From contig CALMWA010000002.1 in the NCBI GenBank assembly GCA_937873125.1, forward strand, positions 1 to 34,960: a stretch of DNA of 34,960 nt, read 5' to 3'. Shown here piece by piece: positions 18,497-26,668 of the stretch. Below the pieces are notes generated by a model that worked only from the letters and a program-made list of their open reading frames with translations, ran no database searches and was not told where the DNA came from. This stretch comes from an uncultured Actinomycetes bacterium. GTDB lineage: Bacteria > Actinomycetota > Rubrobacteria > Rubrobacterales > Rubrobacteraceae. Every line of letters starts with the position of its first letter. Positions within the stretch are counted from its first letter, which is position 1. Made by a program: the position numbers and the translations under genes.

Positions 18497-19177
18497 TTAC
18501 GACTCAACTGTTAGGCGGGGCGCATTGGTCCGGGCCGTGGTCCTCGGTACTCGTTCCTTCCCCGTCCAGAGTGCGTATCCGCCGAGGGCGTATCCCAGGA
18601 AAGCCAGGTAATATAGCATAGCTATGGGCGATAACATTCCGCCCTCCGCGAACATGCCAAGCGGCACCAGCACGATGCTCAGGAAAAACACGGGGACACT
18701 GGCGATCTGAAGCCATCCCGCCCATCGTGGCAGAACACCGGCGCGCACGGTTGCTATGCCGAGCAGCGGGAAGGCCAGGACGCTCGCGAAAGCGATGGGA
18801 CCGAGCGCTCCGGCCCCGTGTGCCAGCGGACCATCCCCGACGAGAGCACGCGTGGCGGGCTCCTGAGCGAGCAGAGGGGTCGCGTAGGCCTCGTACAGCA
18901 GGAGGTAGAAATGGTATGCCGCAGCGAACATAGTCGCCGCGAAACCGATCAAGCCTAGCACTCCCGCCCGATCCGCCTGGCGCGCGTAGAACCCCGTCAG
19001 GCCGAGAAGCGCAAACATCCACGAGACGAACAGGATCAGGTGCGCGGGGGCGTAGGTGGGCTTGAGCACGTCAACCACCTGCTCGCTCGGCGGATGTAGG
19101 ACGAAACCCAGAACCTGGAGTGGCAAGGCGATCAGTAGCGCCAGCCCACTCAACCGAAACAACGTTCTCGACGACAT
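18497..19177 (-). CDS. Hypothetical multi-pass membrane protein
   Basis: 226-aa ORF with about 6 hydrophobic spans; minus-strand RBS CAAGGAGGTAAGCGATG before the start. Confidence 0.75.
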   Translation of the reverse strand: MSSRTLFRLSGLALLIALPLQVLGFVLHPPSEQVVDVLKPTYAPAHLILFVSWMFALLGLTGFYARQADRAGVLGLIGFAATMFAAAYHFYLLLYEAYATPLLAQEPATRALVGDGPLAHGAGALGPIAFASVLAFPLLGIATVRAGVLPRWAGWLQIASVPVFFLSIVLVPLGMFAEGGMLSPIAMLYYLAFLGYALGGYALWTGKERVPRTTARTNAPRLTVES

Positions 19178-19250
19178 CGCTTACCTCCTTGCGGGTATCT
19201 CCCGCGCTAGCACTTTATAAGCGGACCCGGTGCCCGCTTACGTTTGAGCC

Positions 19251-19317
19251 AACTCTAGATGGAAGACTTTCCCAGGAGGTAGAGGGCAGGTTCCCAAACA
19301 GACCGGGCAATTCTTCC
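19251..19317. promoter_or_regulatory. Copy 2 of the conserved upstream element
   Basis: ACTCTAGATGGAAGACTTTCCCAGGAGGTAGAGGGCAGGTTCCCAAACAGACCGGGCAATTCTT aligned with 15519-15580. Confidence 0.55.
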
Positions 19318-19422
19318 TAAAAGGCGCTCCGGAACGGGTTTGCGGCGATCTGAACTTATCCCTAGTATTGCCGAGAGGATCAACGGCCACGACACCGTAT
19401 CGTTCCACAGAGAGGAACCACC

Positions 19423-20091
19423 ATGCCGAGAGTCTGCGTTTTCGACGTGAACGAGACCCTTCTGGATCTTGCCGCCCTGGACCCGCACTTCGAGCGGGCC
19501 TTCGGCGACGCCTCGGTCAGGCAGCCCTGGTTCAACCAGATGCTCCAGTCCGCCCTCGTAGCCACGGTCACGGATGCCTACACGACCTTTGGTGAAATCG
19601 GAGCCGCGGCCCTCCAGATGACCGCGGAGCGGCAAGGCGTCGAGCTATCGGATGAGGATCAACGGAGCATCCTCGGCGGGATGCGCGAGTTGCCCCCGCA
19701 CCCGGAGGTCTCCGACAGTCTGGATCGCCTGCGCGACGCCGACATCCGCCTCGCGGCACTGACCAACTCCACGCAGGAAGTCGCGGAGGAGCAAATAGAG
19801 TACGCTGGTCTTACAGAGAAGTTCGAGAAGATCCTCTCCGCCGACACCGCCAAGCGGATCAAGCCGGCGCCTGCCCCCTACCGGATGGCCGCGCGGTCGC
19901 TCGGTATCCCGGAGCGTGAGATGCGGCTCGTCGCCGCTCACGCCTGGGACGTGGCGGGAGCGATGCGCGCCGGGTGCGCCGCCGCCTTCGTCGCCCGGCA
20001 GCCATTCGACCCGCTCGTCGAGCGGCCAGACGTGATCGGTGCGGATCTAAGCGAAGTCGCCGACGCGATCATCGCGGCCGAAGCCGTCTAA
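19423..20091 (+). CDS. Haloacid dehalogenase, type II (HAD superfamily)
   Basis: VCVFDVNETLLDLAAL (motif I), ALTNSTQEVAEEQIEYAGL (motif II), KRIKPAPAPYRMAARSLGI (motif III), RLVAAHAWDVAGAMRAGCAAAFVAR (motif IV). Confidence 0.9.
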   Translation: MPRVCVFDVNETLLDLAALDPHFERAFGDASVRQPWFNQMLQSALVATVTDAYTTFGEIGAAALQMTAERQGVELSDEDQRSILGGMRELPPHPEVSDSLDRLRDADIRLAALTNSTQEVAEEQIEYAGLTEKFEKILSADTAKRIKPAPAPYRMAARSLGIPEREMRLVAAHAWDVAGAMRAGCAAAFVARQPFDPLVERPDVIGADLSEVADAIIAAEAV

Positions 20092-20118
20092 CCTCTAGAT
20101 TTTCCGGCTTCTCCAGGA

Positions 20119-20153
20119 CGTTCCGCTCCGGCGATATTCGCCGAGTCGGAACG
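20119..20153. terminator. Possible bidirectional hairpin between convergent HAD and lactonase genes
   Basis: CGTTCCG-CTC-CGGCGA-TAT-TCGCCG-AGT-CGGAACG, two nested perfect stems (7 + 6 bp). Confidence 0.5.
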
Positions 20154-20167
20154 CTCATTATCGTTGA

Positions 20168-20965
20168 TCAAGCGTAGTAGTCGGGTGCTTTTTTGAACTT
20201 CGGCCACTCCTCGGGATCGTGTCCGGTAACGAGGGTGGCGCCGTGGCCCTCGACAAAGCGGCGGACCTTGCGGGTTGAGTTGGCGACGTCGGCGGCGGAG
20301 TGGATGAGGCCGGGGAGCGCCGTCTCGTTGTAGTGGTCCATCGTGTAGCAGGCGTCGGCGGTGAGCATCATCGGCCCCTCGTTTTCGAGGTTGACGATGA
20401 GCGAGGTGTGGCCCGGCGCGTGGCCCGGTGTGAAGAGCGTCTTTAGCGTGCCGTCGCCGAAGAGATCGTAGCCGTCGTCGTGCTCGCCGTCGAGAAACAG
20501 CCACTTCACGTCCCGGTCGAAGTCCTTGCGGATGTAGGCCGGCTTCTGGAACCAGTCCGGAGTGTAGGCGTATTCGAGCTCGCGGCGCTGCACGATGTAC
20601 TCGGCGTTCGGAAAGTGACCGATGGCCCCGGAGTGGTCCAAGTGTAGATGCGACTGCACGACGTAGCGCACCGAGGCCGGGTCCACGTCCATCCGCTGCA
20701 ACTGGTTCACGACGAAATCGTCCTCGCTCATCACCGGCTGGTAGGCCTCCACTACGGCGTCCCAGTGGCCGCGGGCGTTCTGAGCGACTTCGAGGGCGTT
20801 GCCGCCGTCGTAGAGCACGTTACCGCGCGGGTGGGTGATGAAGAAGAAGGGGACCGGTATCTCGTACGGATCACCCAATCCCTGGTTCATCTTGATGAAC
20901 TGCACCTGCGTCTTGAGGCTGCCGCACTCCATCATGTACAGCCGAAGATCATCCGCCACTCTCAT
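20168..20965 (-). CDS. AttM/BlcC/AhlD-like N-acyl homoserine lactone / gamma-lactone lactonase (metallo-beta-lactamase fold)
   Basis: HxHxDH motif QSHLHLDHSGAIGHFPNAEYIVQRRELEYA, FTPGHAPGHTSLIV, LTADACY. Start is ATG 20965 or GTG 20959 (AAGGAGATGAGAGTG); the ORF-track start 20995 is less likely. Confidence 0.87.
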   Translation of the reverse strand: MRVADDLRLYMMECGSLKTQVQFIKMNQGLGDPYEIPVPFFFITHPRGNVLYDGGNALEVAQNARGHWDAVVEAYQPVMSEDDFVVNQLQRMDVDPASVRYVVQSHLHLDHSGAIGHFPNAEYIVQRRELEYAYTPDWFQKPAYIRKDFDRDVKWLFLDGEHDDGYDLFGDGTLKTLFTPGHAPGHTSLIVNLENEGPMMLTADACYTMDHYNETALPGLIHSAADVANSTRKVRRFVEGHGATLVTGHDPEEWPKFKKAPDYYA

Positions 20966-21033
20966 CTCCTTTTCTAACCGCGGGCCTGGGCGCATCGTGG
21001 TCTCTCGTCACACGGCCCGGACAGATCTGCCCT

Positions 21034-22326
21034 CTACCAGTTCTCCATCGACTCGCGGATAATGTTCGCGAGGTCTTCCTCGGTAACGTCCTTCGGCGCC
21101 CCGACGAGCAGGCGCTGCTGCTTCATCGCCCCGTCCACGAGATCGTCTATGTCGTCCTCGCTGTAGCCCAGCTCCCGGACCCCCTTCGGGGTACCGACGT
21201 CTTTCATCAATTGGATGAGAATTTCCGGCAGCGTGTTCTCGTCGTGGTCTTCGATCTTCTCCCCCGACAAAAGCTCCGCGACCTCCCGGTGCCGCTCCGG
21301 CATGGCGTCGTAGGTGAACCGGAACGCGGCCGGGGCCGTCACGATCACCGACCACCCGTGCGGCACGAAAGGATGGTCCTGCGGGTATCCGGGCGGCTCG
21401 TAGACGTGCTTGAGGCCGGCTATGGGATAGGCGCAGGCGTGCGGGATGTGGACGCCCGCCGAACCGAACCCGATGCCCGCGAGCGACGCCCCAAGCATCA
21501 TCGCCCCCCGCGCCTCCACGTCCTCGCCGTTCTCCACGGCCCTCCGCAGGTACTTTCCGCCGTATTCGAGAGCCTTCGCGCTCCACATGTCCGCGATCGG
21601 GTTCGCCCCCTGGTAGGGCGGCCGGTCGTCCGGGTTCTCGGCCTTCGGGCGCTCGTTGTACGGCTTCGTCAGGTAGGACTCGGCCGCGTGGCACACCACG
21701 TCCAGGCCGCAGGAGGACGTAACCTCCGAGGGCATCGTCATCGTGAGCAGCGGGTCCACGATGCCGCGGTGCGGGCGCATGTAGGCGTGGGAGATCCCGG
21801 TCTTCACCTTCTGGTCCGGGATGTCCAGGATGGCGACCGTCGTGGCCTCGGCCCCGGTCCCGGAGGTGGTCGGGATCGCCAGGAGCGGTTTCAGGGGGCC
21901 GGGGGGTTTCTTGCCGCCGCCCACCGGCGGGTTGACGTACTCGATGATCTCGCCGCCGTGCGTTGCGATGAGGTCCGATACCTTCGCCGTATCTATACTC
22001 GACCCGCCGCCGACCGCGACGAACCCGTCGAAGTTCCCCTCCACCGCGAAGTCCGCCGCCGCCTGGAACGAGTCCGCCGTAGGCTCTACGCGGGAGCGAT
22101 CCCAGACCTCGACCTCGATCCCCTCGGCCTCTATCTGCTCCTGGATACGGCCCGTGATGTTCGCCTTCACCACCCCAGGGTCCGAGACGAGCATCACCCG
22201 CTTCACGCCCATCCGCTTCAGTTCCCAGCCAGCCTCTTCGGAAGCGCCCGGTCCATACTTCAACGGAGTCGCTTCCATCGTGAAAATAGTCTCGTAATTC
22301 GGTCCGCCGTTGCGCTGTGCGCCCAT
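21034..22326 (-). CDS. Iron-containing alcohol dehydrogenase, hydroxyacid-oxoacid transhydrogenase (HOT/ADHFE1)-like
   Basis: ETIFTMEATPLKYGPGASEEAGWELKRMG, AVGGGSSIDTAKVSDL, LAIPTTSGTGAEATTVAI, YQGANPIADMWSAKAL, AGIGFGSAGVHIPHACAYPIAGL, DHPFVPHGWSV parallel human ADHFE1 closely as I remember it. Confidence 0.85.
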   Translation of the reverse strand: MGAQRNGGPNYETIFTMEATPLKYGPGASEEAGWELKRMGVKRVMLVSDPGVVKANITGRIQEQIEAEGIEVEVWDRSRVEPTADSFQAAADFAVEGNFDGFVAVGGGSSIDTAKVSDLIATHGGEIIEYVNPPVGGGKKPPGPLKPLLAIPTTSGTGAEATTVAILDIPDQKVKTGISHAYMRPHRGIVDPLLTMTMPSEVTSSCGLDVVCHAAESYLTKPYNERPKAENPDDRPPYQGANPIADMWSAKALEYGGKYLRRAVENGEDVEARGAMMLGASLAGIGFGSAGVHIPHACAYPIAGLKHVYEPPGYPQDHPFVPHGWSVIVTAPAAFRFTYDAMPERHREVAELLSGEKIEDHDENTLPEILIQLMKDVGTPKGVRELGYSEDDIDDLVDGAMKQQRLLVGAPKDVTEEDLANIIRESMENW

Positions 22327-22488
22327 CAGAGTCCACCCTTCCGTCCAGTTTCCCGATCTCTATGCTAGCCACGCCGCCGACCAGCGGCAACCCGGAGAAG
22401 ATCAGCGGTGCGCGGGTGCGGGTTCTTGTAATCTACTTCGTCGTAGGCCGGACGGTGGGATCGGCGCGAACCGGAGGATGGTTGCCCA

Positions 22489-23736
22489 GTGACACGAGTA
22501 TCGACCGATAATCCGAGCGGGATCGATGAGCAGAAAGTCCGGCGGAGGCGAATAGTTTGGATCGCGCTGGCGCTCTCGTTGGGACCGGCGGTGACGCTTG
22601 GGCTGGTGCGCTTCGCCTACGCTCTCTTGCTCCCGGCAATGAGAGACGATCTGGGCTGGACCTATGCCCTGGCGGGCGGCATCAACACGGCGAACGCCGC
22701 CGGCTACCTGGCGGGCGCGCTACTCGCCGCCCCGATAACCAATCGGCTTGGAATTCGGCGCTCCTTCGTCGCGGCGCTGCTCGTCGCGGCGCTGGCACTC
22801 CTCGTCTCGGGTCTCGCGACAGCCTACGCCGCGCACGTAGTACTGCGGATAGTGGCCGGCGTGGGTGGAGCGATAGCATTCGTCTCGGGCGGTGTGCTGG
22901 CCGCTCACGCGACCTCGGGGCGTCCGGGAGAGCCCTCACCAGCCACGGTGCTCGGCCTGTACTATGGAGGCGGCGGGTTCGGTATCCTCGTCTCCGGGCT
23001 CGTGGTGCCTCCCCTGCTGGAGTTCGGTCCCGTCGCGCCCGTGGCCTGGCGACTCGGGTGGGTCTGCATAGGGGTTATGTCCCTGATCTCACTCCTCGTT
23101 GCAGGCTCCGCCGCGCGCAGGCTGCCGGAGTCGTCCGAACCTACCGAAGGAGGAGGGCGAGAAGACGACGCGGACTCCTCGGTGTGGAAGCTCGCACCAG
23201 CTCTCGTTGCCTACTTCCTGTTCGGTAGCGGCTACATCGCGTACATGACGTTCGTAGTAGCGTTACTCGGGGATCGGGGAGCCGGAGCGTTCGAAATCTC
23301 GATTTTCTGGGCACTTCTGGGGCTCGCAGCGGTGGTCTCGGCGCCGTTGTGGGGGCCGGTAATTGAAAATTTGCGCGGCGGACGCCCGCTCGCTACGGTA
23401 ACCTCGGTAGTCGCGGTGGGCGCTATCTTGCCACTCATCTCGGATGGCTCAATCGCGGCGTTCGTCTCCGCCGTATTGTTCGGGGGCTCGTTTCTCGCGG
23501 TCGTAACGGCCACTACCGCGCTCGTCCGCCACTCGCTACCAGCCCGCGCTTGGCCTGCCGGCATCGCCCTCTTCACCGTTTGTTTTGCCGCCGGACAATG
23601 CGCCGGTCCGCTGGCTTCGGGTCTGATCTCCGACTACTTCGGCGGCTTGAAGGTGGGGTTGAGCCTCTCAGCGGGCATTCTTATCGTAGGAGCCCTCGCC
23701 GCGCTCGCTCAACGCGACGCGAAACACGGCATGTGA
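22489..23736 (+). CDS. MFS transporter (YbfB/YjiJ-like)
   Basis: About 12 hydrophobic segments; LGPAVTLGLVRFAYALLLPAMRDDLGWTYALAGGINTANAAGYLAGAL; GTG start with CGGAGGAT upstream. Confidence 0.85.
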   Translation: MTRVSTDNPSGIDEQKVRRRRIVWIALALSLGPAVTLGLVRFAYALLLPAMRDDLGWTYALAGGINTANAAGYLAGALLAAPITNRLGIRRSFVAALLVAALALLVSGLATAYAAHVVLRIVAGVGGAIAFVSGGVLAAHATSGRPGEPSPATVLGLYYGGGGFGILVSGLVVPPLLEFGPVAPVAWRLGWVCIGVMSLISLLVAGSAARRLPESSEPTEGGGREDDADSSVWKLAPALVAYFLFGSGYIAYMTFVVALLGDRGAGAFEISIFWALLGLAAVVSAPLWGPVIENLRGGRPLATVTSVVAVGAILPLISDGSIAAFVSAVLFGGSFLAVVTATTALVRHSLPARAWPAGIALFTVCFAAGQCAGPLASGLISDYFGGLKVGLSLSAGILIVGALAALAQRDAKHGM

Positions 23737-23748
23737 CGATAAATACTC

Positions 23749-23762
23749 ACCGGACGTCCGGT
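23749..23762. promoter_or_regulatory. Perfect 14-bp palindrome abutting a -35-like TTGACA; candidate repressor operator of the acyl-CoA ligase promoter
   Basis: ACCGGACGTCCGGT equals its own reverse complement; TTGACA at 23762-23767. Confidence 0.5.
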
Positions 23763-23834
23763 TGACACGGGTCGGCACGCCAGAAACAATACAATCTCTG
23801 GGAGAGTGGACCTTTCGGGAGCGAGGAGTTTTGT

Positions 23835-25517
23835 ATGCCGTCCTCTGTATATGAGAGCAAGCCGTGGCTCGACCTTTACGCCGACTACGTTCCAAAACAG
23901 TTGCCCCCGCCCGAGAAGAGCATGATAGACCTCTTCGAGGAATCGGCCGCCCGCGTCCCGGATCACGACGCCGTCCGCTATTTCGACGCCACCATCTCCT
24001 TTGCCGAGTTGAACCGGATGTCCGAAGCCTTCGCCGCCCGGCTCTCCAGCTGGGGCGTACGGAAGGGGGACCGCGTCGCCATCTACACACAGAACAACCC
24101 CCACTTCCTAATCGCCCAGTACGGCGCCTGGAAACTCGGCGCCATCGTCGTCCCGCTCAACCCGATGCTCAAAGCCCGCGAGCTCGACTACCACCTCAAC
24201 GACTCCGGTGCGAAGGTCCTCGTCTGCCTCGAAAATCTCTACCGGGACGTCGCCCGCGAGGTCGCGCCGAACACGCCCGTGGAGCGCGTGGTTACCGGCA
24301 GCGAACTGGACTTCCTTTCGGAAGGCGCGGCGTCGGAGACAAGCGTCCTCGCGGACGCCGAGAAGCTCAACTTCGACGAGACGGAAGACTTCATGCAAAC
24401 CATCTCGGACGCTATCGCGAATGCGCCGGAAGATTCGGGCTCCAGCACGCCGGTCTCGCCGGACGACATCGCTTACCTCGTCTACACGTCGGGGACGACA
24501 GGTAAGCCGAAAGGGGCCGTCGAGCTGCACAGCAACATCGCGTTCAACGCGGAGGTCTACCGGACCTGGATGCAAATTGGAGACGACGATTCCGTGTTCG
24601 GGATTGCGCCGCTCTTCCATATCACGGGAATAGTGGGACATGTGGCTCTGGCGGCGCTCGCCGGGGTGCCGCTGGTGCTGTTCCACCGCTTCGATCCCTC
24701 GGAGGCCCTGCGCCTCATAGAGAAGTGGCGGCCCACGATGACCATCGGGTCGATCACGGTGTTCATCTCGCTATTGAACTCGCCCGAATCCGGGAGCCGC
24801 GATCTCTCGTCCCTGGAGAAATGCTACAGCGGCGGCGCGCCCATAGCACCCAGCATCCCCGAGCAGTTCGAGAAGAAGTTCGGCGTCTACATCCACAACG
24901 CCTACGGCCTCACCGAGAGCAACTCCCCCACCCACTTCGTACCCTGGGGAACGCACGCCCCCGTGGACGAGTCTAGCGGCGCGCTCGCGGTCGGCGTCCC
25001 GGTCCCGAACTGCGAGGCACGCCTGTTGAAGATAGAAGACCCTTCGGAAGAGGCGCCGGTCGGGGAGCCCGGCGAGTTCGCCGCCAAAGGACCGATGATC
25101 TTCGCCGAGTACTGGAACAAGCCCGAGGCGTCCGAGAAAGCGTTCCACGACGGCTACTTCCTGACCGGGGACGTGGCGGTGATGGACGAAGAAGGCTGGT
25201 TCTACATAGTGGACCGGAAGAAGGACATGATCAACGCTGGCGGCTATAAGGTCTGGCCCCGTGAAGTCGAAGACGTCCTCTACACCCACCCTGCCGTGAA
25301 AGAGGCAGCCGTCGTCGGCATGCCGGACGAGTACCGGGGCGAGACGGTAAAGGCGTTCGTCGCGCTCAAGGACGGCGAAAGTGTGTCGGAGGAAGACCTG
25401 ATCCAGTACTGCAAAGAGAACATGGCCGCCTACAAGTACCCGCGCGAGATCGAATTCCGGGACGAACTCCCCAAAACCGCCACCGGAAAATTCCTCCGCC
25501 GCGAACTGCGCGGCTAA
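23835..25517 (+). CDS. Long-chain fatty-acid/acyl-CoA ligase (AMP-forming)
   Basis: AMP-binding motif YLVYTSGTTGKPKGAVELHSN; NAYGLTESNSPTHF; GYFLTGDVAVMDEEGWFYIVDRKKDMINAGGYKVWPREVE; PKTATGKFLRREL. Confidence 0.93.
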   Translation: MPSSVYESKPWLDLYADYVPKQLPPPEKSMIDLFEESAARVPDHDAVRYFDATISFAELNRMSEAFAARLSSWGVRKGDRVAIYTQNNPHFLIAQYGAWKLGAIVVPLNPMLKARELDYHLNDSGAKVLVCLENLYRDVAREVAPNTPVERVVTGSELDFLSEGAASETSVLADAEKLNFDETEDFMQTISDAIANAPEDSGSSTPVSPDDIAYLVYTSGTTGKPKGAVELHSNIAFNAEVYRTWMQIGDDDSVFGIAPLFHITGIVGHVALAALAGVPLVLFHRFDPSEALRLIEKWRPTMTIGSITVFISLLNSPESGSRDLSSLEKCYSGGAPIAPSIPEQFEKKFGVYIHNAYGLTESNSPTHFVPWGTHAPVDESSGALAVGVPVPNCEARLLKIEDPSEEAPVGEPGEFAAKGPMIFAEYWNKPEASEKAFHDGYFLTGDVAVMDEEGWFYIVDRKKDMINAGGYKVWPREVEDVLYTHPAVKEAAVVGMPDEYRGETVKAFVALKDGESVSEEDLIQYCKENMAAYKYPREIEFRDELPKTATGKFLRRELRG

Positions 25518-25612
25518 GCCGGCGGCGGAGCCTCCAGATCGGCCCGGCGGCCTTATTTTCCGGGCGTTTTCGCTCCAGTATGTGCCGACAACATATAAAT
25601 CCTGTTTATTAG

Positions 25613-25618
25613 TATAAT
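25613..25618 (+). promoter_or_regulatory. Consensus -10 box (TATAAT) upstream of the phaE-phaC operon
   Basis: AT-rich stretch …CCTGTTTATTAGTATAATTCTCG in otherwise GC-rich DNA; no clear -35. Confidence 0.4.
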
Positions 25619-25656
25619 TCTCGTAAGAGATGTCATGAGCCCATCCGGGTAGTGAC

Positions 25657-25677
25657 GCCGGGCGATGTTCGCCCGGC
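25657..25677 (+). promoter_or_regulatory. 5'UTR hairpin just upstream of phaE RBS
   Basis: GCCGGGCG-ATGTT-CGCCCGGC perfect 8-bp stem, followed by AGGAGG. Confidence 0.5.
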
Positions 25678-25699
25678 AAGATGACGAGGAGGTTTTCGG

Positions 25700-26668
25700 T
25701 TGACGGAGAAGAGAGGAGCGCCGTCCGTAATGGACCCGACGCAGATGTGGCGCCAGTGGTACGAGACGAGCACGAAGATGTGGCCGGGGATGTCCGGCGG
25801 GGCTCAGGGTAGTTTCATGGACCCTTACGGCCTGTTCCGGCAGTGGATGGACGGTCTGCGGGAGATGCAGCAGCGGATGCTCGGGGCGATGCCCGCGGGA
25901 ACGCCTTTCGCGCCCAACGGCGGCTCCGGCGCTCCGGCGGTTCAGGACCTCTGGCAGCGGTGGTCCGAGGCGACCACGGATAGCCTTCAGAAGGGTGCCG
26001 AGCTCGGCCAGAACGCGATGGAGATACTGCCGCGTTGGATGCAGATGCTCGAAGAAGCTCAGAACAACCTGCTGGCCGCCGGAAGCACCCCCACCGACCC
26101 GTTGCAGCTCGCCACCCAGTGGTACAACGCCACCAGCGGTCCCTTCTCGGACTTCGTCGGCGACGTCATAGAGCGCGAGGAGTTCCTGGAACCCTCAAGC
26201 CGCTTTTTGCAGAACTACGCCAGCTTCTACAAGGTCTACAAGCGCAACTCCGAGGAGTACCTCAAGAACCTCCAGCTTCCGGTACGCTCCGACATAACGC
26301 GCGTCGCCGGCCTCATCGTCAACCTGGAAGACAAGATCGACCGCATAGAGGAAGTCCTCGAAGACTTCGAGTACGGTGACGCCGAACCGGCCACCGCCGA
26401 GTCCGTGCAGGCCCTGGAGAAGCGCCTCGACCGGGTCGAAGGCAAGCTCGACCGGCTGCTCGCCGCGCTGGAGAACAACACCCAGAACGGTGGATCTCAG
26501 AGCGTCGCGCAGGTAGCGGAGACCAACGGCTCTCCCGTCGAGGTGAAAGCCACGGACGCCGCCCGGCGCAAGGCGCGGGAGATGGGCGTGGACCTGGCAA
26601 CCGTCAGCGGCACGGGGACGGACGGTCAGGTTACGGTGGACGACGTAAGGAAGAAGGGAGACAGCTAG
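25700..26668 (+). CDS. phaE: PHA synthase subunit PhaE-like protein with C-terminal E3-binding/PSBD-like domain; TTG start
   Basis: PhaE-like WRQWYETSTKMW…FLQNYASFYKVYKRNSEEYLKNLQLPVRSDITRVAGLIVNLEDKIDRIEEVL, directly followed by class III phaC; C-terminus VKATDAARRKAREMGVDLATVSGTGTDGQVTVDDVRK has the PSBD consensus. Confidence 0.83.
   Translation: MTEKRGAPSVMDPTQMWRQWYETSTKMWPGMSGGAQGSFMDPYGLFRQWMDGLREMQQRMLGAMPAGTPFAPNGGSGAPAVQDLWQRWSEATTDSLQKGAELGQNAMEILPRWMQMLEEAQNNLLAAGSTPTDPLQLATQWYNATSGPFSDFVGDVIEREEFLEPSSRFLQNYASFYKVYKRNSEEYLKNLQLPVRSDITRVAGLIVNLEDKIDRIEEVLEDFEYGDAEPATAESVQALEKRLDRVEGKLDRLLAALENNTQNGGSQSVAQVAETNGSPVEVKATDAARRKAREMGVDLATVSGTGTDGQVTVDDVRKKGDS

Noticed and set aside
20168-20965. 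Quorum-quenching AHL lactonase as the primary function
   Set aside because: The fold and motif fit, but the neighbouring HOT-like dehydrogenase makes a gamma-lactone role at least as likely; no luxI/luxR quorum genes seen in the window.
21885-21912. G-rich run (CAGGGGGCCGGGGGGTTT) as a possible G-quadruplex
   Set aside because: Inside the dehydrogenase coding sequence (Pro-Pro-Gly-Pro codons on the other strand); only two long G runs, so a four-tract quadruplex is not evident.
21008-22390. 460-aa minus-strand ORF in another frame of the iron dehydrogenase
   Set aside because: Gly/Arg/Pro-rich translation with no family signature; the overlapping 430-aa frame matches ADHFE1-like proteins.
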